From: Anaeromassilibacillus sp. An250
GTDB taxonomy: Bacteria; Bacillota; Clostridia; Oscillospirales; Acutalibacteraceae
Length of the DNA stretch: 64,000 bases
NCBI RefSeq assembly: GCF_002159845.1
Contig: NZ_NFJK01000005.1
Coordinates: forward strand, 124,001 to 188,000
Reading direction: 5' to 3'
The position numbers were made by a program, and so were the translations under genes. Below the pieces are notes generated by a model. That model was not told the DNA's origin. It saw only the letters and a list, made by a program, of their open reading frames with translations, and searched no databases. Below, piece by piece: positions 15,194-23,881 of the stretch. Within the stretch, counting starts at the first letter, position 1. Each line of letters begins with the position of its first letter.

Positions 15194-16510
15194 ATGACAA
15201 AAAAAGAAATGAAGCAATCCTTGAGAAATGCCGTTCTGACAGCGACTCCCGATGTACTGGGCGAAATCCTGGCGGTACAGAATGACTCGTCTGTTGTGGA
15301 GTTTAAAAAGGAGAGCAACCCAAAATCGCATATCATCTCCTTTAGAATGGCAAGTTGTGCGATTGCTGCGGCGTTGATGTTGTTTGTTGGAATTTTCTTT
15401 ATGGTTCAACCTACAGTGGATTCCATTGTCAGCATTGACGTGAACCCGAGCATTGAGCTATCTGTGGATCCGCAGGATACGGTAGTGAGTTGCCGGGCAT
15501 TAAACGAGGACGCCGTAAACGTTTTGGACGGTATGGACCTGAATCGGATGGATTTGGGGACAGCAACAAACCTGATTATTGAGGCGATGCTTCAAGAAGG
15601 GTATCTGTCCGCGGATAGTCCAGAAAACACCATCTTGATCTCTGTAGCCAATGATGACGCAGAAAAAGTGCAGCGCTTACAAAGCAAGGTGACCTCCAGC
15701 GTGGATGCCACCTTGAAGCAAAATCATACGAAAGCAACGATTTTGCAACAGAGCGATCCTGTTACCGATGATGTTAAATCCTTTGCAAAGGATAATAACA
15801 TCTCGGTTGGGAAAGCGGACTTTGTAAAGAAGATTGCGGAAAAAGATCAAAATCTGAATTCCAGTGATCTAGTTGCGATGTCGATTAAGGAGCTTGCTTC
15901 CTTGGTTGATATCCATCAAATTGATCTCAGCGGCATTGTTACAACGGAAATCGATCCAGAAGTTCCAGAGGAACCTGATTTTGTTGATTCGGATGGCGAC
16001 GACAACATAGTCAAGAGCCCAGGAAATGAGAGTTCGAAGCCGGAAAACAACCCGAGCAGCGTGCCGGAGCAAAAGCCGGTTCTGCCGGAGAGTGGTAATA
16101 GTGACGCGGTCAAGGACAGCGGTATCCCTCCTCAGACTTCTCCAGAAAGCAGCGAACCTGCCGAGGAAAAGCCATTGGAGAATAGCAGTTCGGCAGCAAC
16201 CAGTGATCCAGCAGGTACGACCCCCATTGATGATCCGGATCAAAAGGTACTTATTGAGGAAGGCGAATCCAGCCCCTACTGTGAGTACTGTGGAAGCTTG
16301 CTTTCCGTCTGTGAAGGCAAATGTGACCAGTCCGAAGGAAAACAGTATTGTAAATATTGTGGTCAATTGCTTTCCGTGTGCAATGGAACCTGCCCTGGGG
16401 CGCAGACGTCCGAGCAGAGTGATCCCCCCGCGGAAACGGAGTTGGACGAAAATCTTGGTAGCATTGATGGTTTGATGATCACGCAGGGTAGCGTGATGCA
16501 AAAAGGGTAA
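15194..16510 (+). CDS. Membrane anti-sigma factor with RsgI-like autocleavage domain and paired Cys motifs
   Basis: 438 aa. Residues 1-50 form a short cytosolic segment unlike the RsgI N-terminal domain and probably bind the ECF factor encoded 40 bp upstream. A membrane helix spans about 53-71. The outer segment begins SIVSIDVNPSIELSVD, the core of the RsgI middle domain; RsgI proteins cut themselves between Asn and Pro of this NP motif (Asn84-Pro85 here), the step before regulated proteolysis. A disordered Pro/Ser/Glu-rich linker (about 255-360) follows, then two copies of YCxYCGxLLSVCxGxC (coded at about 16278-16395). GTG 15179 is an alternative start. This pairing of ECF sigma and RsgI-type sensor is unusual. 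Confidence 0.8.
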   Translation: MTKKEMKQSLRNAVLTATPDVLGEILAVQNDSSVVEFKKESNPKSHIISFRMASCAIAAALMLFVGIFFMVQPTVDSIVSIDVNPSIELSVDPQDTVVSCRALNEDAVNVLDGMDLNRMDLGTATNLIIEAMLQEGYLSADSPENTILISVANDDAEKVQRLQSKVTSSVDATLKQNHTKATILQQSDPVTDDVKSFAKDNNISVGKADFVKKIAEKDQNLNSSDLVAMSIKELASLVDIHQIDLSGIVTTEIDPEVPEEPDFVDSDGDDNIVKSPGNESSKPENNPSSVPEQKPVLPESGNSDAVKDSGIPPQTSPESSEPAEEKPLENSSSAATSDPAGTTPIDDPDQKVLIEEGESSPYCEYCGSLLSVCEGKCDQSEGKQYCKYCGQLLSVCNGTCPGAQTSEQSDPPAETELDENLGSIDGLMITQGSVMQKG

Positions 16511-16528
16511 GAATATACCTCCAATAAA

Positions 16529-16567
16529 GAAGAAGCCGTGGTAAGTTTCCACGGCTTCTTCTTTTTT
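16529..16567 (+). terminator. Terminator of the sigma/anti-sigma operon
   Basis: Perfect 13-bp stem (16529-16541 / 16549-16561), 7-nt loop, followed by T6. Confidence 0.92.
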
Positions 16568-16822
16568 CTCTAAATAGCTACAGTCACCATTCTCCCCTCT
16601 TCATCGTTTCGCCTCTCTATTCAAACAGAGCATATCGGAGACTTTCTCGGGAATTTGGAATAGGCCTGAAATAGAAAACCTTCGAAAAAATTTGAGAGGA
16701 AATTCAAAGTGATTGGGTGGATTTTATTTCATCTTTTCTCATTCTTATGTTATAATATATAGAAATGTCTCATCACGCGGCAGAGGGGCAGACTCCTGCC
16801 GGAACGGAAAGGATGAACCACG
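16568..16822. other. metF leader region
   Basis: A perfect TATAAT at 16751-16756 lacks a good -35. A small hairpin CGGCAG/CTGCCG (about 16779-16801) lies in the leader. I see no match to SAM, THF or cobalamin riboswitch cores. Confidence 0.4.
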
Positions 16823-17707
16823 TTGAAAATAAAGGACTTATTACAAAACAAGAAAGTGACTTTTTCCTGCGAGATTTTTCCCCCTAAAGCGGGTGCGGAT
16901 ATGAGCAGGATGGATGAAATCATTCGGGATATTGCGGCATTACATCCCGATTTTATCAGTGTCACCTACGGCGCGGGCGGCAGCACCTCCAAACGAACGG
17001 TGGAAATTGCATCAAAAATCCAGGATACATACGGAATTCCCGCTATGGCGCACCTGACCTGTGTCTCCTCCACCAAAGAGGAGGTTGTAACCATGCTGGA
17101 CCGTATCGAGGAAAACCATATTGAGAATATCCTTGCGCTGCGCGGCGACATCCCACAGGATATGGACTTCCCTTCCCCCCAGCATTACCGCTATGCCTGC
17201 GAGCTGATCCAAGACATCCGCAGCCAGAAGGGAGACCGCTTCTGCATCGGCGGCGCCTGCTATCCGGAGGGCCATGTGGAATGCGAGCACAAGGAAGACG
17301 ACATCGACTATTTGAAACAGAAGGTGGAGAGCGGCTGCGATTTCCTTACCACCCAGATGTTTTTTGATAATAATGTGTTTTACAACTTTTTGTACCGCAT
17401 CATGGCAAAGGGCATCCAGGTGCCGGTTGTCGCAGGCGTGATGCCGGTAACCAACAGCCGGCAGATCAAGCGCTCCTGCGAGCTTTCGGGGACAACGCTC
17501 CCGCCGCGCTTCAAGGCCATTGCCGATACATTTTCCGACAAGCCGCTGGCGATGAAACAGGCAGGGATTGCCTACGCGACGGAACAGATTATTGACTTGC
17601 TTTCCAACGGGGTTAACCATATCCACCTGTATACGATGAACAATCCGGAGATTGCCGCAAAGATTATGGACAACCTCTCCGGCATTCTGCGGGACGAAGA
17701 AGCATGA
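16823..17707 (+). CDS. metF: Methylenetetrahydrofolate reductase
   Basis: 294 aa TIM-barrel flavoprotein. Motifs are FSCEIFPPK (catalytic Glu), SVTYGAGGS, AHLTCV, NILALRGD, GACYPEGH and DFLTTQMFFD. It reduces 5,10-methylene-THF to 5-methyl-THF for methionine synthesis or, in acetogens, the methyl branch. TTG 16823 is the start, with GGAAAGG upstream at about 10 nt spacing. Its stop overlaps the next start (ATGA), so metF, the activation protein and metH form one operon for methyl transfer to homocysteine. Confidence 0.95.
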   Translation: MKIKDLLQNKKVTFSCEIFPPKAGADMSRMDEIIRDIAALHPDFISVTYGAGGSTSKRTVEIASKIQDTYGIPAMAHLTCVSSTKEEVVTMLDRIEENHIENILALRGDIPQDMDFPSPQHYRYACELIQDIRSQKGDRFCIGGACYPEGHVECEHKEDDIDYLKQKVESGCDFLTTQMFFDNNVFYNFLYRIMAKGIQVPVVAGVMPVTNSRQIKRSCELSGTTLPPRFKAIADTFSDKPLAMKQAGIAYATEQIIDLLSNGVNHIHLYTMNNPEIAAKIMDNLSGILRDEEA

Positions 17708-18348
17708 AAATAGACCAGCGGGAGGTCCTGCGTTACTTAGGGTATAAGGGCTCGGAACCGGATGCGGAAATTTTGCACACCATTGCGGACTGTACGCGGG
17801 AATTGGAAGAGGCCGCGACGCCGCATCACATTTTGCAGGCAGTAGAACTTTCCCGGCCAAATGCGGATACGCTGGAATTTGCCGGTATGGTGGTGCATAG
17901 TAGGGATCTGTTCCAACATCTTTCCGGCTGCGACGAAGCGGTTTTGTTTGCAGCCACTTTGGGTGCACCGGTCGATTTGCGGCTGGAGCGCTGCGCCAAA
18001 GTGTCGATGAGCCGCGCGGTGGTGATGCAAGCCTGTGCCGCCTCCCTGATTGAATCTTACTGCGACGAATGCCAAGAACCAATCGCACAGGAAGCGGCCA
18101 GCCGCGGCCTATATTTGCGCCCGCGCTATAGCCCCGGATACGGCGATTTCGACATCTCTTATCAAAGGGAATTTTTAACGGTCTTGGATTGCCCAAAGCG
18201 GATTGGGCTGACTATGACCGACAGCTTCATGTTGGCGCCGTCCAAATCCGTGACTGCGGTGATTGGTTTGACTGCGGAGGCGCAGAGCTGTCATATTGCG
18301 AAATGCATGACATGTAAAGCGAAATCTTGTCCATTCAGAAAGGATTGA
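17704..18348 (+). CDS. Stand-alone MetH activation-domain protein
   Basis: 214 aa. Resembles the C-terminal AdoMet-binding activation domain of methionine synthase, including RPRYSPGYGDF (the RxxxGY SAM-binding motif at about 140) and the following LGLTMTDSFML-like segment (GLTMTDSFMLAPSKSVTAVIGL). It ends with a four-Cys tail CHIAKCMTCKAKSCPF not present in E. coli MetH. It should reactivate oxidised cob(II)alamin on the neighbouring MetH, which lacks this domain. Start overlaps metF by 4 nt; metH begins 4 nt after the stop. Confidence 0.88.
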   Translation: MKIDQREVLRYLGYKGSEPDAEILHTIADCTRELEEAATPHHILQAVELSRPNADTLEFAGMVVHSRDLFQHLSGCDEAVLFAATLGAPVDLRLERCAKVSMSRAVVMQACAASLIESYCDECQEPIAQEAASRGLYLRPRYSPGYGDFDISYQREFLTVLDCPKRIGLTMTDSFMLAPSKSVTAVIGLTAEAQSCHIAKCMTCKAKSCPFRKD

Positions 18349-18352
18349 AACT

Positions 18353-20755
18353 ATGGGGGTTTTGGAGCTTCTCGGAAAGCGCATCGTCTTTTTTGACGGC
18401 GCTATGGGGACCATTTTACAGCAAAACGGCTTGGGGGCTGGGGAACTGCCCGAGCTTTGGAATCTGGAAAGGCCGGATCTGATCGAGCAGATTCATCGCG
18501 ACTACCTCGCTGCCGGTGCAGATATTGTAAAGACCAACACGTTCGGGGGAAATGCGATCAAATTGCGCGGATGCGGCCACTCGGTTCAGGAGATCGTAGA
18601 AGCGGCGGTTTCCCATGCACGGCACGCGGTGGAATCCTGCGGCCGGGATGCATATGTTGCGATGGACATCGGTCCCACGGGAAAACTCCTGCGCCCATTG
18701 GGGGACCTTTCCTTTGAGGAAGCCTACGAAGCCTTTAAAGAGGCGGCACAATGCGGAGAGAAAGCCGGCGCTGACCTTATCTTAATTGAAACCATGAGCG
18801 ATACGTATGAAGCAAAGGCGGCGCTGCTGGCGGCAAAAGAGAACACCTCCCTCCCCGTGTTTGTCACGATGATCTTTGATGAGAAAGGCAAGCTTCTCAC
18901 CGGCGGCGACATTGCCGCAGCAGTCGCTCTTTTGGAAGGGCTGGGCGCTGACGCCATTGGCTTCAATTGCGGCCTCGGGCCTGAACAGATGCGCACTCTC
19001 TTCCCCCAACTTCTGGACTGCTGTTCCATCCCTATGATTGTAAACCCCAATGCGGGGCTCCCACGCAGTGTGGATGGGCGCACGGTATTTGACGTAGGTC
19101 CGGAAGAATTTGCCGCCGTGATGGAGGAACTAGTCCGCGAGGGCGCTTGGCTTGCGGGCGGCTGCTGTGGAACCACTCCGGCGCACATTGCGGCAATGAT
19201 CCAGCGCTGCAAAACGATTTTCCCCGCCCCCCTGCAACCGAAAGAACGCACGGTGATCTCCTCCTATTCCAAGGCGGTCTGCTTTGGAAAGCGGCCGCTG
19301 TTGATCGGGGAGCGCATCAATCCGACTGGGAAATCACGTTTCAAGCAGGCCCTGCGCGAAAATGATATGGATTACATCCTCCGCGAGGGCATCGCTCAGC
19401 AACAGGCTGGCGCGCATATTCTCGACGTGAACGTTGGCCTGCCGGAGATCGACGAAACGGCGATGATGTGCCGTGCGGTCACAGAGCTGCAAAGCGTTGT
19501 TGACCTTCCCTTACAGATCGACACCTCCAATGCGGAGACCATGGAACAGGCCATGCGCCTTTACAACGGCAAGCCGCTGATCAATTCGGTCAACGGAAAG
19601 CAGGAGAGCATGTGTAGCATCTTCCCGCTGGTGAAAAAATACGGCGGCGTGGTGATCGCCCTGACGTTGGACGAGTCGGGGATTCCCGAAACCCCGGAGG
19701 GAAGGCTTGCTGTGGCAAAAAAGATCGTAGAGACAGCGGCCACATACGGGATTCCAAAGCGGGACATCGTTGTGGACGCGCTGGTTATGACCATCAGCGC
19801 CGGACAGGAAGCGGCAGCGGTGACGTTGGATGCGGTGCGGTTGATCGAAAATACTTTAGGCGTACACACTTCACTGGGAGTTTCCAACATTTCGTTTGGA
19901 TTGCCGCAGCGCGAGAATATCAATGCTGCGTTCTTTACCATGGCGCTGCAAAGCGGCTTGAGCGCCGCAATTGTCAACCCAAATTCGGCTGCTATGCGCA
20001 AAGCCTATGATGCATACTGTGCCCTGAGCGGTGTTGACCAACAATGCATGGACTACATCGCCCGGTATTCCGAGCAGCCTTCGGAGGCTGCGCCAAAGGC
20101 TTCCAACGCAGCGATGAGCTTGGGACAGGCGATCATCAGCGGCTTGAAAGAGAGCGCACACGCCGCCGCAGAACAGGAATTGCTGACGAAAGAGCCGCTT
20201 GCGGTCATCAACGAATCGCTGATCCCCGCATTGGATCGCGTCGGCAAGGATTTTGAAACAGGGAAACTCTTCCTTCCGCAACTGTTGATGAGCGCGGATG
20301 CAGCTAAAGCCGCTTTCGAAGTAGTGCGGACAAAATTGGACAGTATGGAAACGTCCACAGCGAGTGTCAAAAAGGATAAGATTGTGCTGGCGACGGTCAA
20401 AGGCGATATCCACGACATCGGCAAAAACATTGTGAAGGTATTGCTGGAAAATTACAGCTACGATGTGATCGACCTTGGAAAGGACATACCGCCGGAGAAA
20501 GTCGTAGAGGCCGTGGTACAGAACGAGGTCAAGCTGGTAGGCTTGAGTGCCTTGATGACCACGACGGTGGTAAATATGGAGGAAACCATCCGGGAATTGC
20601 ACAAGAATGCTCCCGACTGCAAAGTGATGGTTGGCGGCGCGGTCCTGACGCAGGAATATGCCGATATGATCCATGCGGATCACTATTCCAAAGACGCGAT
20701 GGACTCGGTCCGGTACGCCCATGTGATCTTCGGCGACCCTTCGGGGGAGGAATAA
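18353..20755 (+). CDS. metH: Cobalamin-dependent methionine synthase lacking activation domain
   Basis: 800 aa. Domains in order: homocysteine-binding barrel (about 1-290, with FDGAMGTILQ and the zinc motif LAGGCCGTTP plus an earlier Cys in FNCG), pterin-binding domain (about 315-570, GERINPTGK, DVNVG, DTSNAE), B12 cap (about 590-680) and B12-binding domain (GDIHDIGKNIV supplying the lower-ligand His, and GLSALMTTTV). It is about 400 residues shorter than E. coli MetH because the activation domain is encoded by the gene upstream. Transfers the methyl group from methyl-THF via cobalamin to homocysteine. Confidence 0.95.
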   Translation: MGVLELLGKRIVFFDGAMGTILQQNGLGAGELPELWNLERPDLIEQIHRDYLAAGADIVKTNTFGGNAIKLRGCGHSVQEIVEAAVSHARHAVESCGRDAYVAMDIGPTGKLLRPLGDLSFEEAYEAFKEAAQCGEKAGADLILIETMSDTYEAKAALLAAKENTSLPVFVTMIFDEKGKLLTGGDIAAAVALLEGLGADAIGFNCGLGPEQMRTLFPQLLDCCSIPMIVNPNAGLPRSVDGRTVFDVGPEEFAAVMEELVREGAWLAGGCCGTTPAHIAAMIQRCKTIFPAPLQPKERTVISSYSKAVCFGKRPLLIGERINPTGKSRFKQALRENDMDYILREGIAQQQAGAHILDVNVGLPEIDETAMMCRAVTELQSVVDLPLQIDTSNAETMEQAMRLYNGKPLINSVNGKQESMCSIFPLVKKYGGVVIALTLDESGIPETPEGRLAVAKKIVETAATYGIPKRDIVVDALVMTISAGQEAAAVTLDAVRLIENTLGVHTSLGVSNISFGLPQRENINAAFFTMALQSGLSAAIVNPNSAAMRKAYDAYCALSGVDQQCMDYIARYSEQPSEAAPKASNAAMSLGQAIISGLKESAHAAAEQELLTKEPLAVINESLIPALDRVGKDFETGKLFLPQLLMSADAAKAAFEVVRTKLDSMETSTASVKKDKIVLATVKGDIHDIGKNIVKVLLENYSYDVIDLGKDIPPEKVVEAVVQNEVKLVGLSALMTTTVVNMEETIRELHKNAPDCKVMVGGAVLTQEYADMIHADHYSKDAMDSVRYAHVIFGDPSGEE

Positions 20756-20756
20756 C

Positions 20757-21071
20757 ATGGCTTCCAGTGAATCCTTTTTGCAGTTTATCTTGAGCTAGCT
20801 CGATGGTTTAGAGGGGATTTCCAGCCGGAAAATGATGGGCGAGTACCTTCTCTATGTCTATGGGAAGGGGATCGGCGGGATCTACGATGACCGCTTTCTG
20901 ATAAAGCGGACGGTTCCCGGTGAAGCGCTTCTGTCCCAAGGATGCGAAGCCCTCCCCTACCCCGGCGCTAAACCGATGCTGTTGGTCGAGGAGGTTGACG
21001 ACCGGGAATTCTTACAGCGCCTTGTCCTCTGCACGTACGAAGCGCTGCCAGAGGCGAAAAAGCGCCCATAA
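20757..21071 (+). pseudogene. TfoX N-terminal-domain protein interrupted by an in-frame TAG
   Basis: From ATG 20757 the frame reads MASSESFLQFILS, a TAG (20796-20798), then LDGLEGISSRKMMGEYLLYVYG and onwards to KKRP at 21071. The whole matches a ~104-residue TfoX_N protein (compare RKMMGEYLLY, GGIYDDRFLIK, PYPGAKPMLLVEE). A Gln is the usual residue at the stop, so a single CAG-to-TAG change explains it. ATG 20829 or 20832 lacks an SD site, so a shortened product is doubtful. It sits 1 nt after metH. Confidence 0.8.
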
Positions 21072-21111
21072 TGAAGAATTTGTGCTGTCCGGCGGAAGGG
21101 TTAAAATTTTC

Positions 21112-21128
21112 GCTGGGCAGCGTTTTTT
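21112..21128 (+). terminator. Weak terminator after the TfoX-like gene
   Basis: CGCT-GGGC-AGCG followed by T6. The stem is only 4 bp, though it lies at the right place before pgeF. Confidence 0.4.
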
Positions 21129-21193
21129 ATGGTTATGGTTATAGTTGTGGTTGTGACCCTACTTTCCAGATTTTTCAGCCGGCAATCTTCGGT

Positions 21194-21222
21194 TTGCTTT
21201 TCCGTGTCCGTTGTGATAAAAT
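21194..21222 (+). promoter_or_regulatory. Probable sigma-A promoter for pgeF
   Basis: TTGCTT (21194-21199), 17-nt spacer, TAAAAT (21217-21222). Confidence 0.5.
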
Positions 21223-21266
21223 GCAAACGATCTTTTTTCGAGTTTTGCTATAAGGAGGAACATTGC

Positions 21267-22121
21267 ATGGGGCCTTACGATACCCGGAATATGGAGCTGC
21301 ATGAGAAACAGGGCGTAGCCTATCTGACCTTTCCAGCCTTCTCTGCTGTTTCATTTGTGCGGCACGCGTTTTCCACCCGGGTGGGAGGCGTGAGCTGCGG
21401 GGAATTTTCTTCCATGAATTTGAGCTTTCATCGCGGTGATCCGGATGAGACAGTCCTGACGAATTACCATCGGTTTTGCGACGCTGCGGGCTTTTCGTTC
21501 GACTCCCTGGTGGCTTCGGCCCAGGATCACCACACAGAGATCCGGCGCGTCACCAAGCGGGAGTGCGGTATTGGAATCTGGCGCCCTCGCGATCAGGAAA
21601 GCGTGGACGGGTTGCTCACGGATGAACCCGGAGTCACGCTGGTGACGTATTATGCGGACTGCGTGCCGCTTTACTTTTTGGATCCTGTCCATCGGGCCAT
21701 CGGCCTTGCGCATGCCGGTTGGCGCGGGACGGTCGCGGGGATGGGCATCAAGATGGCAGAGGCGATGGCGCATAAGTTTGGCAGCCGGCCGGAGGAATTG
21801 CTCGCCGCTATCGGCCCCTCCATCGGTCCCTGCTGCTACGAAGTGGACCAACCGGTGGCGGATGCATTCGCCGCGAGGACGGATTGGAAACCGGAATGCT
21901 TTTTGCGGGATTGCGGCGACGGAAAATATATGCTCAACCTGTGGGAAGCAAACCGCCGTGCATTGCTGCGCGCTGGCCTTTTAGAGGCGCACATCTCTGT
22001 TGCGGAACTTTGCACCCAATGCCATGCCGATTGGCTCTTTTCCCATCGTGCCAGCGGCGGCAAACGGGGCGGTATGGCAGCATTTTTGGCTTTAAAGGAG
22101 GATGCGGAATGCCGGAGCTGA
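21267..22121 (+). CDS. pgeF: Peptidoglycan editing factor / YfiH-family multicopper-like protein
   Basis: 284 aa. Family motifs include FSTRVGGVS, SMNLSFHRGD, the metal-binding His in AQDHHTEIRRV, YYADCVPLYF (Cys) and LAHAGWRGTVAGM (His), and IGPSIGPCCYEV. In E. coli PgeF (YfiH) hydrolyses misincorporated serine from peptidoglycan precursors; related proteins show purine nucleosidase or laccase activity, so the substrate here is not certain. ATG 21267 follows AAGGAGGAA. The next gene overlaps its 3' end by 13 nt. Confidence 0.88.
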   Translation: MGPYDTRNMELHEKQGVAYLTFPAFSAVSFVRHAFSTRVGGVSCGEFSSMNLSFHRGDPDETVLTNYHRFCDAAGFSFDSLVASAQDHHTEIRRVTKRECGIGIWRPRDQESVDGLLTDEPGVTLVTYYADCVPLYFLDPVHRAIGLAHAGWRGTVAGMGIKMAEAMAHKFGSRPEELLAAIGPSIGPCCYEVDQPVADAFAARTDWKPECFLRDCGDGKYMLNLWEANRRALLRAGLLEAHISVAELCTQCHADWLFSHRASGGKRGGMAAFLALKEDAECRS

Positions 22122-23026
22122 TCGAACAGTGTACCCTCTGTCCCCGCATGTGCGGTGCCCGGCGCGATGCGAAATCGGGCAACGGCTTTTGCCGCATGGG
22201 AGTGAAGCCGGTCGTAGCCAGGGCAGCCCTCCACGCCTGGGAAGAGCCCTGTATCAGCGGCAGCAAGGGATCGGGGACGGTATTCTTTACAGGCTGTTCC
22301 CTGCAATGCGTTTTCTGCCAGAACGAGCAGATCAGTGTACGGCGTGAGGTGGGCCGTTCTTTGACCCCGCAGGAACTTTCCGACGTATTTTTTCACTTGG
22401 TAGACCAAGGGGCGCACAACATCAATCTGGTCAATCCAACACATTTTGCCTTGGGAATTGCAGAGGCCTTGCGGCTTTGCCCCCTTCCCGTGCCCGTGGT
22501 GTATAATACCAGTGGTTATGAGCGGGTGGAGACTTTGCGAATGCTGGATGGGTTGGTCTCTGTCTATTTGCCGGACTATAAGTACCGCGACTCTGCATTG
22601 GCGCAGCGCCTCTCCGGGGCGGTCGATTATCCGGAGCGTGCGGCGGAGGCCATCTTGGAAATGGCGCGGCAAACCGGCCCGGCCATTTTTGACGGAGATG
22701 GAATACTCCTGCGCGGGACGATTGTGCGGCATTTGATCCTTCCAGGCCATACGCGCAATTCGATCGAGGTTCTCGACTGGATCAAAAACAATTTGCCGGA
22801 AGGCGTGCTCGTGAGCTTGATGGCGCAATATGTTCCCTGCGGGCGGGCAGCAGAGTTTCCGGAGATCAACCGCCGGATCACCAAACGGGAATACGAGAAG
22901 GTACAGCAGCATCTGTTCGACCTGGGGCTGGATGGGTATGTACAAGAGCGCACATCGGCACAAAAAGGGTTTATCCCCCCGTTTGATTTAGAGGGGCTTC
23001 CCCCTCTTGGCGCGCAAGAAACATGA
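22109..23026 (+). CDS. Radical SAM protein, PflA-like (YgiQ/AmmeMemo-neighbouring type)
   Basis: 305 aa. An N-terminal Cys pattern (CTLCPRMCGARR ... GFCRMG) is followed by the SAM cluster motif GCSLQCVFCQN and a partial radical SAM barrel (NLVNPTHFALGI, VYNTSGYERVETL, VDYPE). This matches the 'radical SAM protein' family related to pyruvate formate-lyase activating enzymes, COG1313-like. No glycyl radical enzyme is next to it. ATG 22109 with AAAGGAGG is preferred to the earlier frame inside pgeF. Function unassigned. Confidence 0.82.
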   Translation: MPELIEQCTLCPRMCGARRDAKSGNGFCRMGVKPVVARAALHAWEEPCISGSKGSGTVFFTGCSLQCVFCQNEQISVRREVGRSLTPQELSDVFFHLVDQGAHNINLVNPTHFALGIAEALRLCPLPVPVVYNTSGYERVETLRMLDGLVSVYLPDYKYRDSALAQRLSGAVDYPERAAEAILEMARQTGPAIFDGDGILLRGTIVRHLILPGHTRNSIEVLDWIKNNLPEGVLVSLMAQYVPCGRAAEFPEINRRITKREYEKVQQHLFDLGLDGYVQERTSAQKGFIPPFDLEGLPPLGAQET

Positions 23027-23060
23027 GAAAATTTGGCTGTTGCTAGAAGGGACGGATGGC

Positions 23061-23759
23061 ATGGAAAAAACAACCTTTCGGACGCCGCGCCGGAGCGAAC
23101 GCCGGGCCTGGAGGAGAAAGCGGCTGGGACTGCCCAGTTATTCGACGGCTGAGGAAATCTGGAATGCGATTTCCCATGGCCTGGGCGCAGCCTTCGCCAT
23201 TGTAGCATTGGTCATCCTGCTGGTGCAGGGACAACATAATGCGCTCACTGTAGTGAGCGTTTCTATCTACGGAAGCACCATGGTTCTTCTGTATACGGTA
23301 TCCACGCTGTACCATGCATTGGGAGTGGGGCGTGCTAAGAAGGTGTTCCAGGTGCTGGATCACTGCACCATCTATCTATTGATCGCCGGCACGTATACCC
23401 CTGTTTCGCTGCTGTGTATCGGCGGTTCAACCGGATGGTCCCTGTTTGGTTTTGTCTGGGCGGTTTCCCTCTTGGGAATCGTACTCAACGCCGTCGATAT
23501 GAAGCGTTTTCGCGTGATTTCTATGATCTGTTACCTGGGGCTCGGCTGGTGCGTGCTCTTTTTCCTTCGCCCGCTGATTGAGAGCCTCGACAGAATTTCC
23601 CTGCTCTTTTTGGTGACCGGCGGAGTGCTCTATACAGTCGGGGCGATTTTATATGGCGTCGGTCGAAAAGTAAAATATATGCACTCTATTTGGCATTTTT
23701 TCTGTGTCGCAGGCAGCTTTTTCCACTTTTTGGTGATTTATAACATCGCAGTTGTGTAG
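23061..23759 (+). CDS. Hemolysin III family membrane protein
   Basis: 232 aa, seven predicted membrane segments. Conserved residues are EEIWNAISHGLGA near the N-terminus, STLYHAL, LDHCTIYLLIAGTYTP, the ...GWSLFGFVWAVSL segment and MHSIWHFFCVAGSFFHFL near the end; the His/Asp/Ser set is the proposed metal site of the PAQR/HlyIII superfamily. Bacterial members act in membrane homeostasis more than haemolysis. ATG 23061 has AGAAGGGA upstream. It follows the radical SAM gene by 34 nt. Confidence 0.9.
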   Translation: MEKTTFRTPRRSERRAWRRKRLGLPSYSTAEEIWNAISHGLGAAFAIVALVILLVQGQHNALTVVSVSIYGSTMVLLYTVSTLYHALGVGRAKKVFQVLDHCTIYLLIAGTYTPVSLLCIGGSTGWSLFGFVWAVSLLGIVLNAVDMKRFRVISMICYLGLGWCVLFFLRPLIESLDRISLLFLVTGGVLYTVGAILYGVGRKVKYMHSIWHFFCVAGSFFHFLVIYNIAVV

Positions 23760-23831
23760 CGCTTATTTTTGTTCGTCAAAAATTTACAATTCCTTTACGA
23801 AGCTTCGGGAGAGCTGCGGTATACTAAATGC

Positions 23832-23852
23832 AAGCTCTACCGGAGCTTTTTG
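23832..23852 (+). terminator. Possible terminator upstream of the hydrolase gene
   Basis: AAGCTC-TACCG-GAGCTT followed by TTTTG. It could end the pgeF-hlyIII transcript. Confidence 0.5.
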
Positions 23853-23881
23853 TTCAATGGCATTGGAAGGAGGTTCCCAAA

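Noticed and set aside
16751-16822. Possible riboswitch in the metF leader
   Set aside because: Only a small hairpin is present; none of the conserved cores of SAM, SAH, THF or cobalamin riboswitches can be made out.
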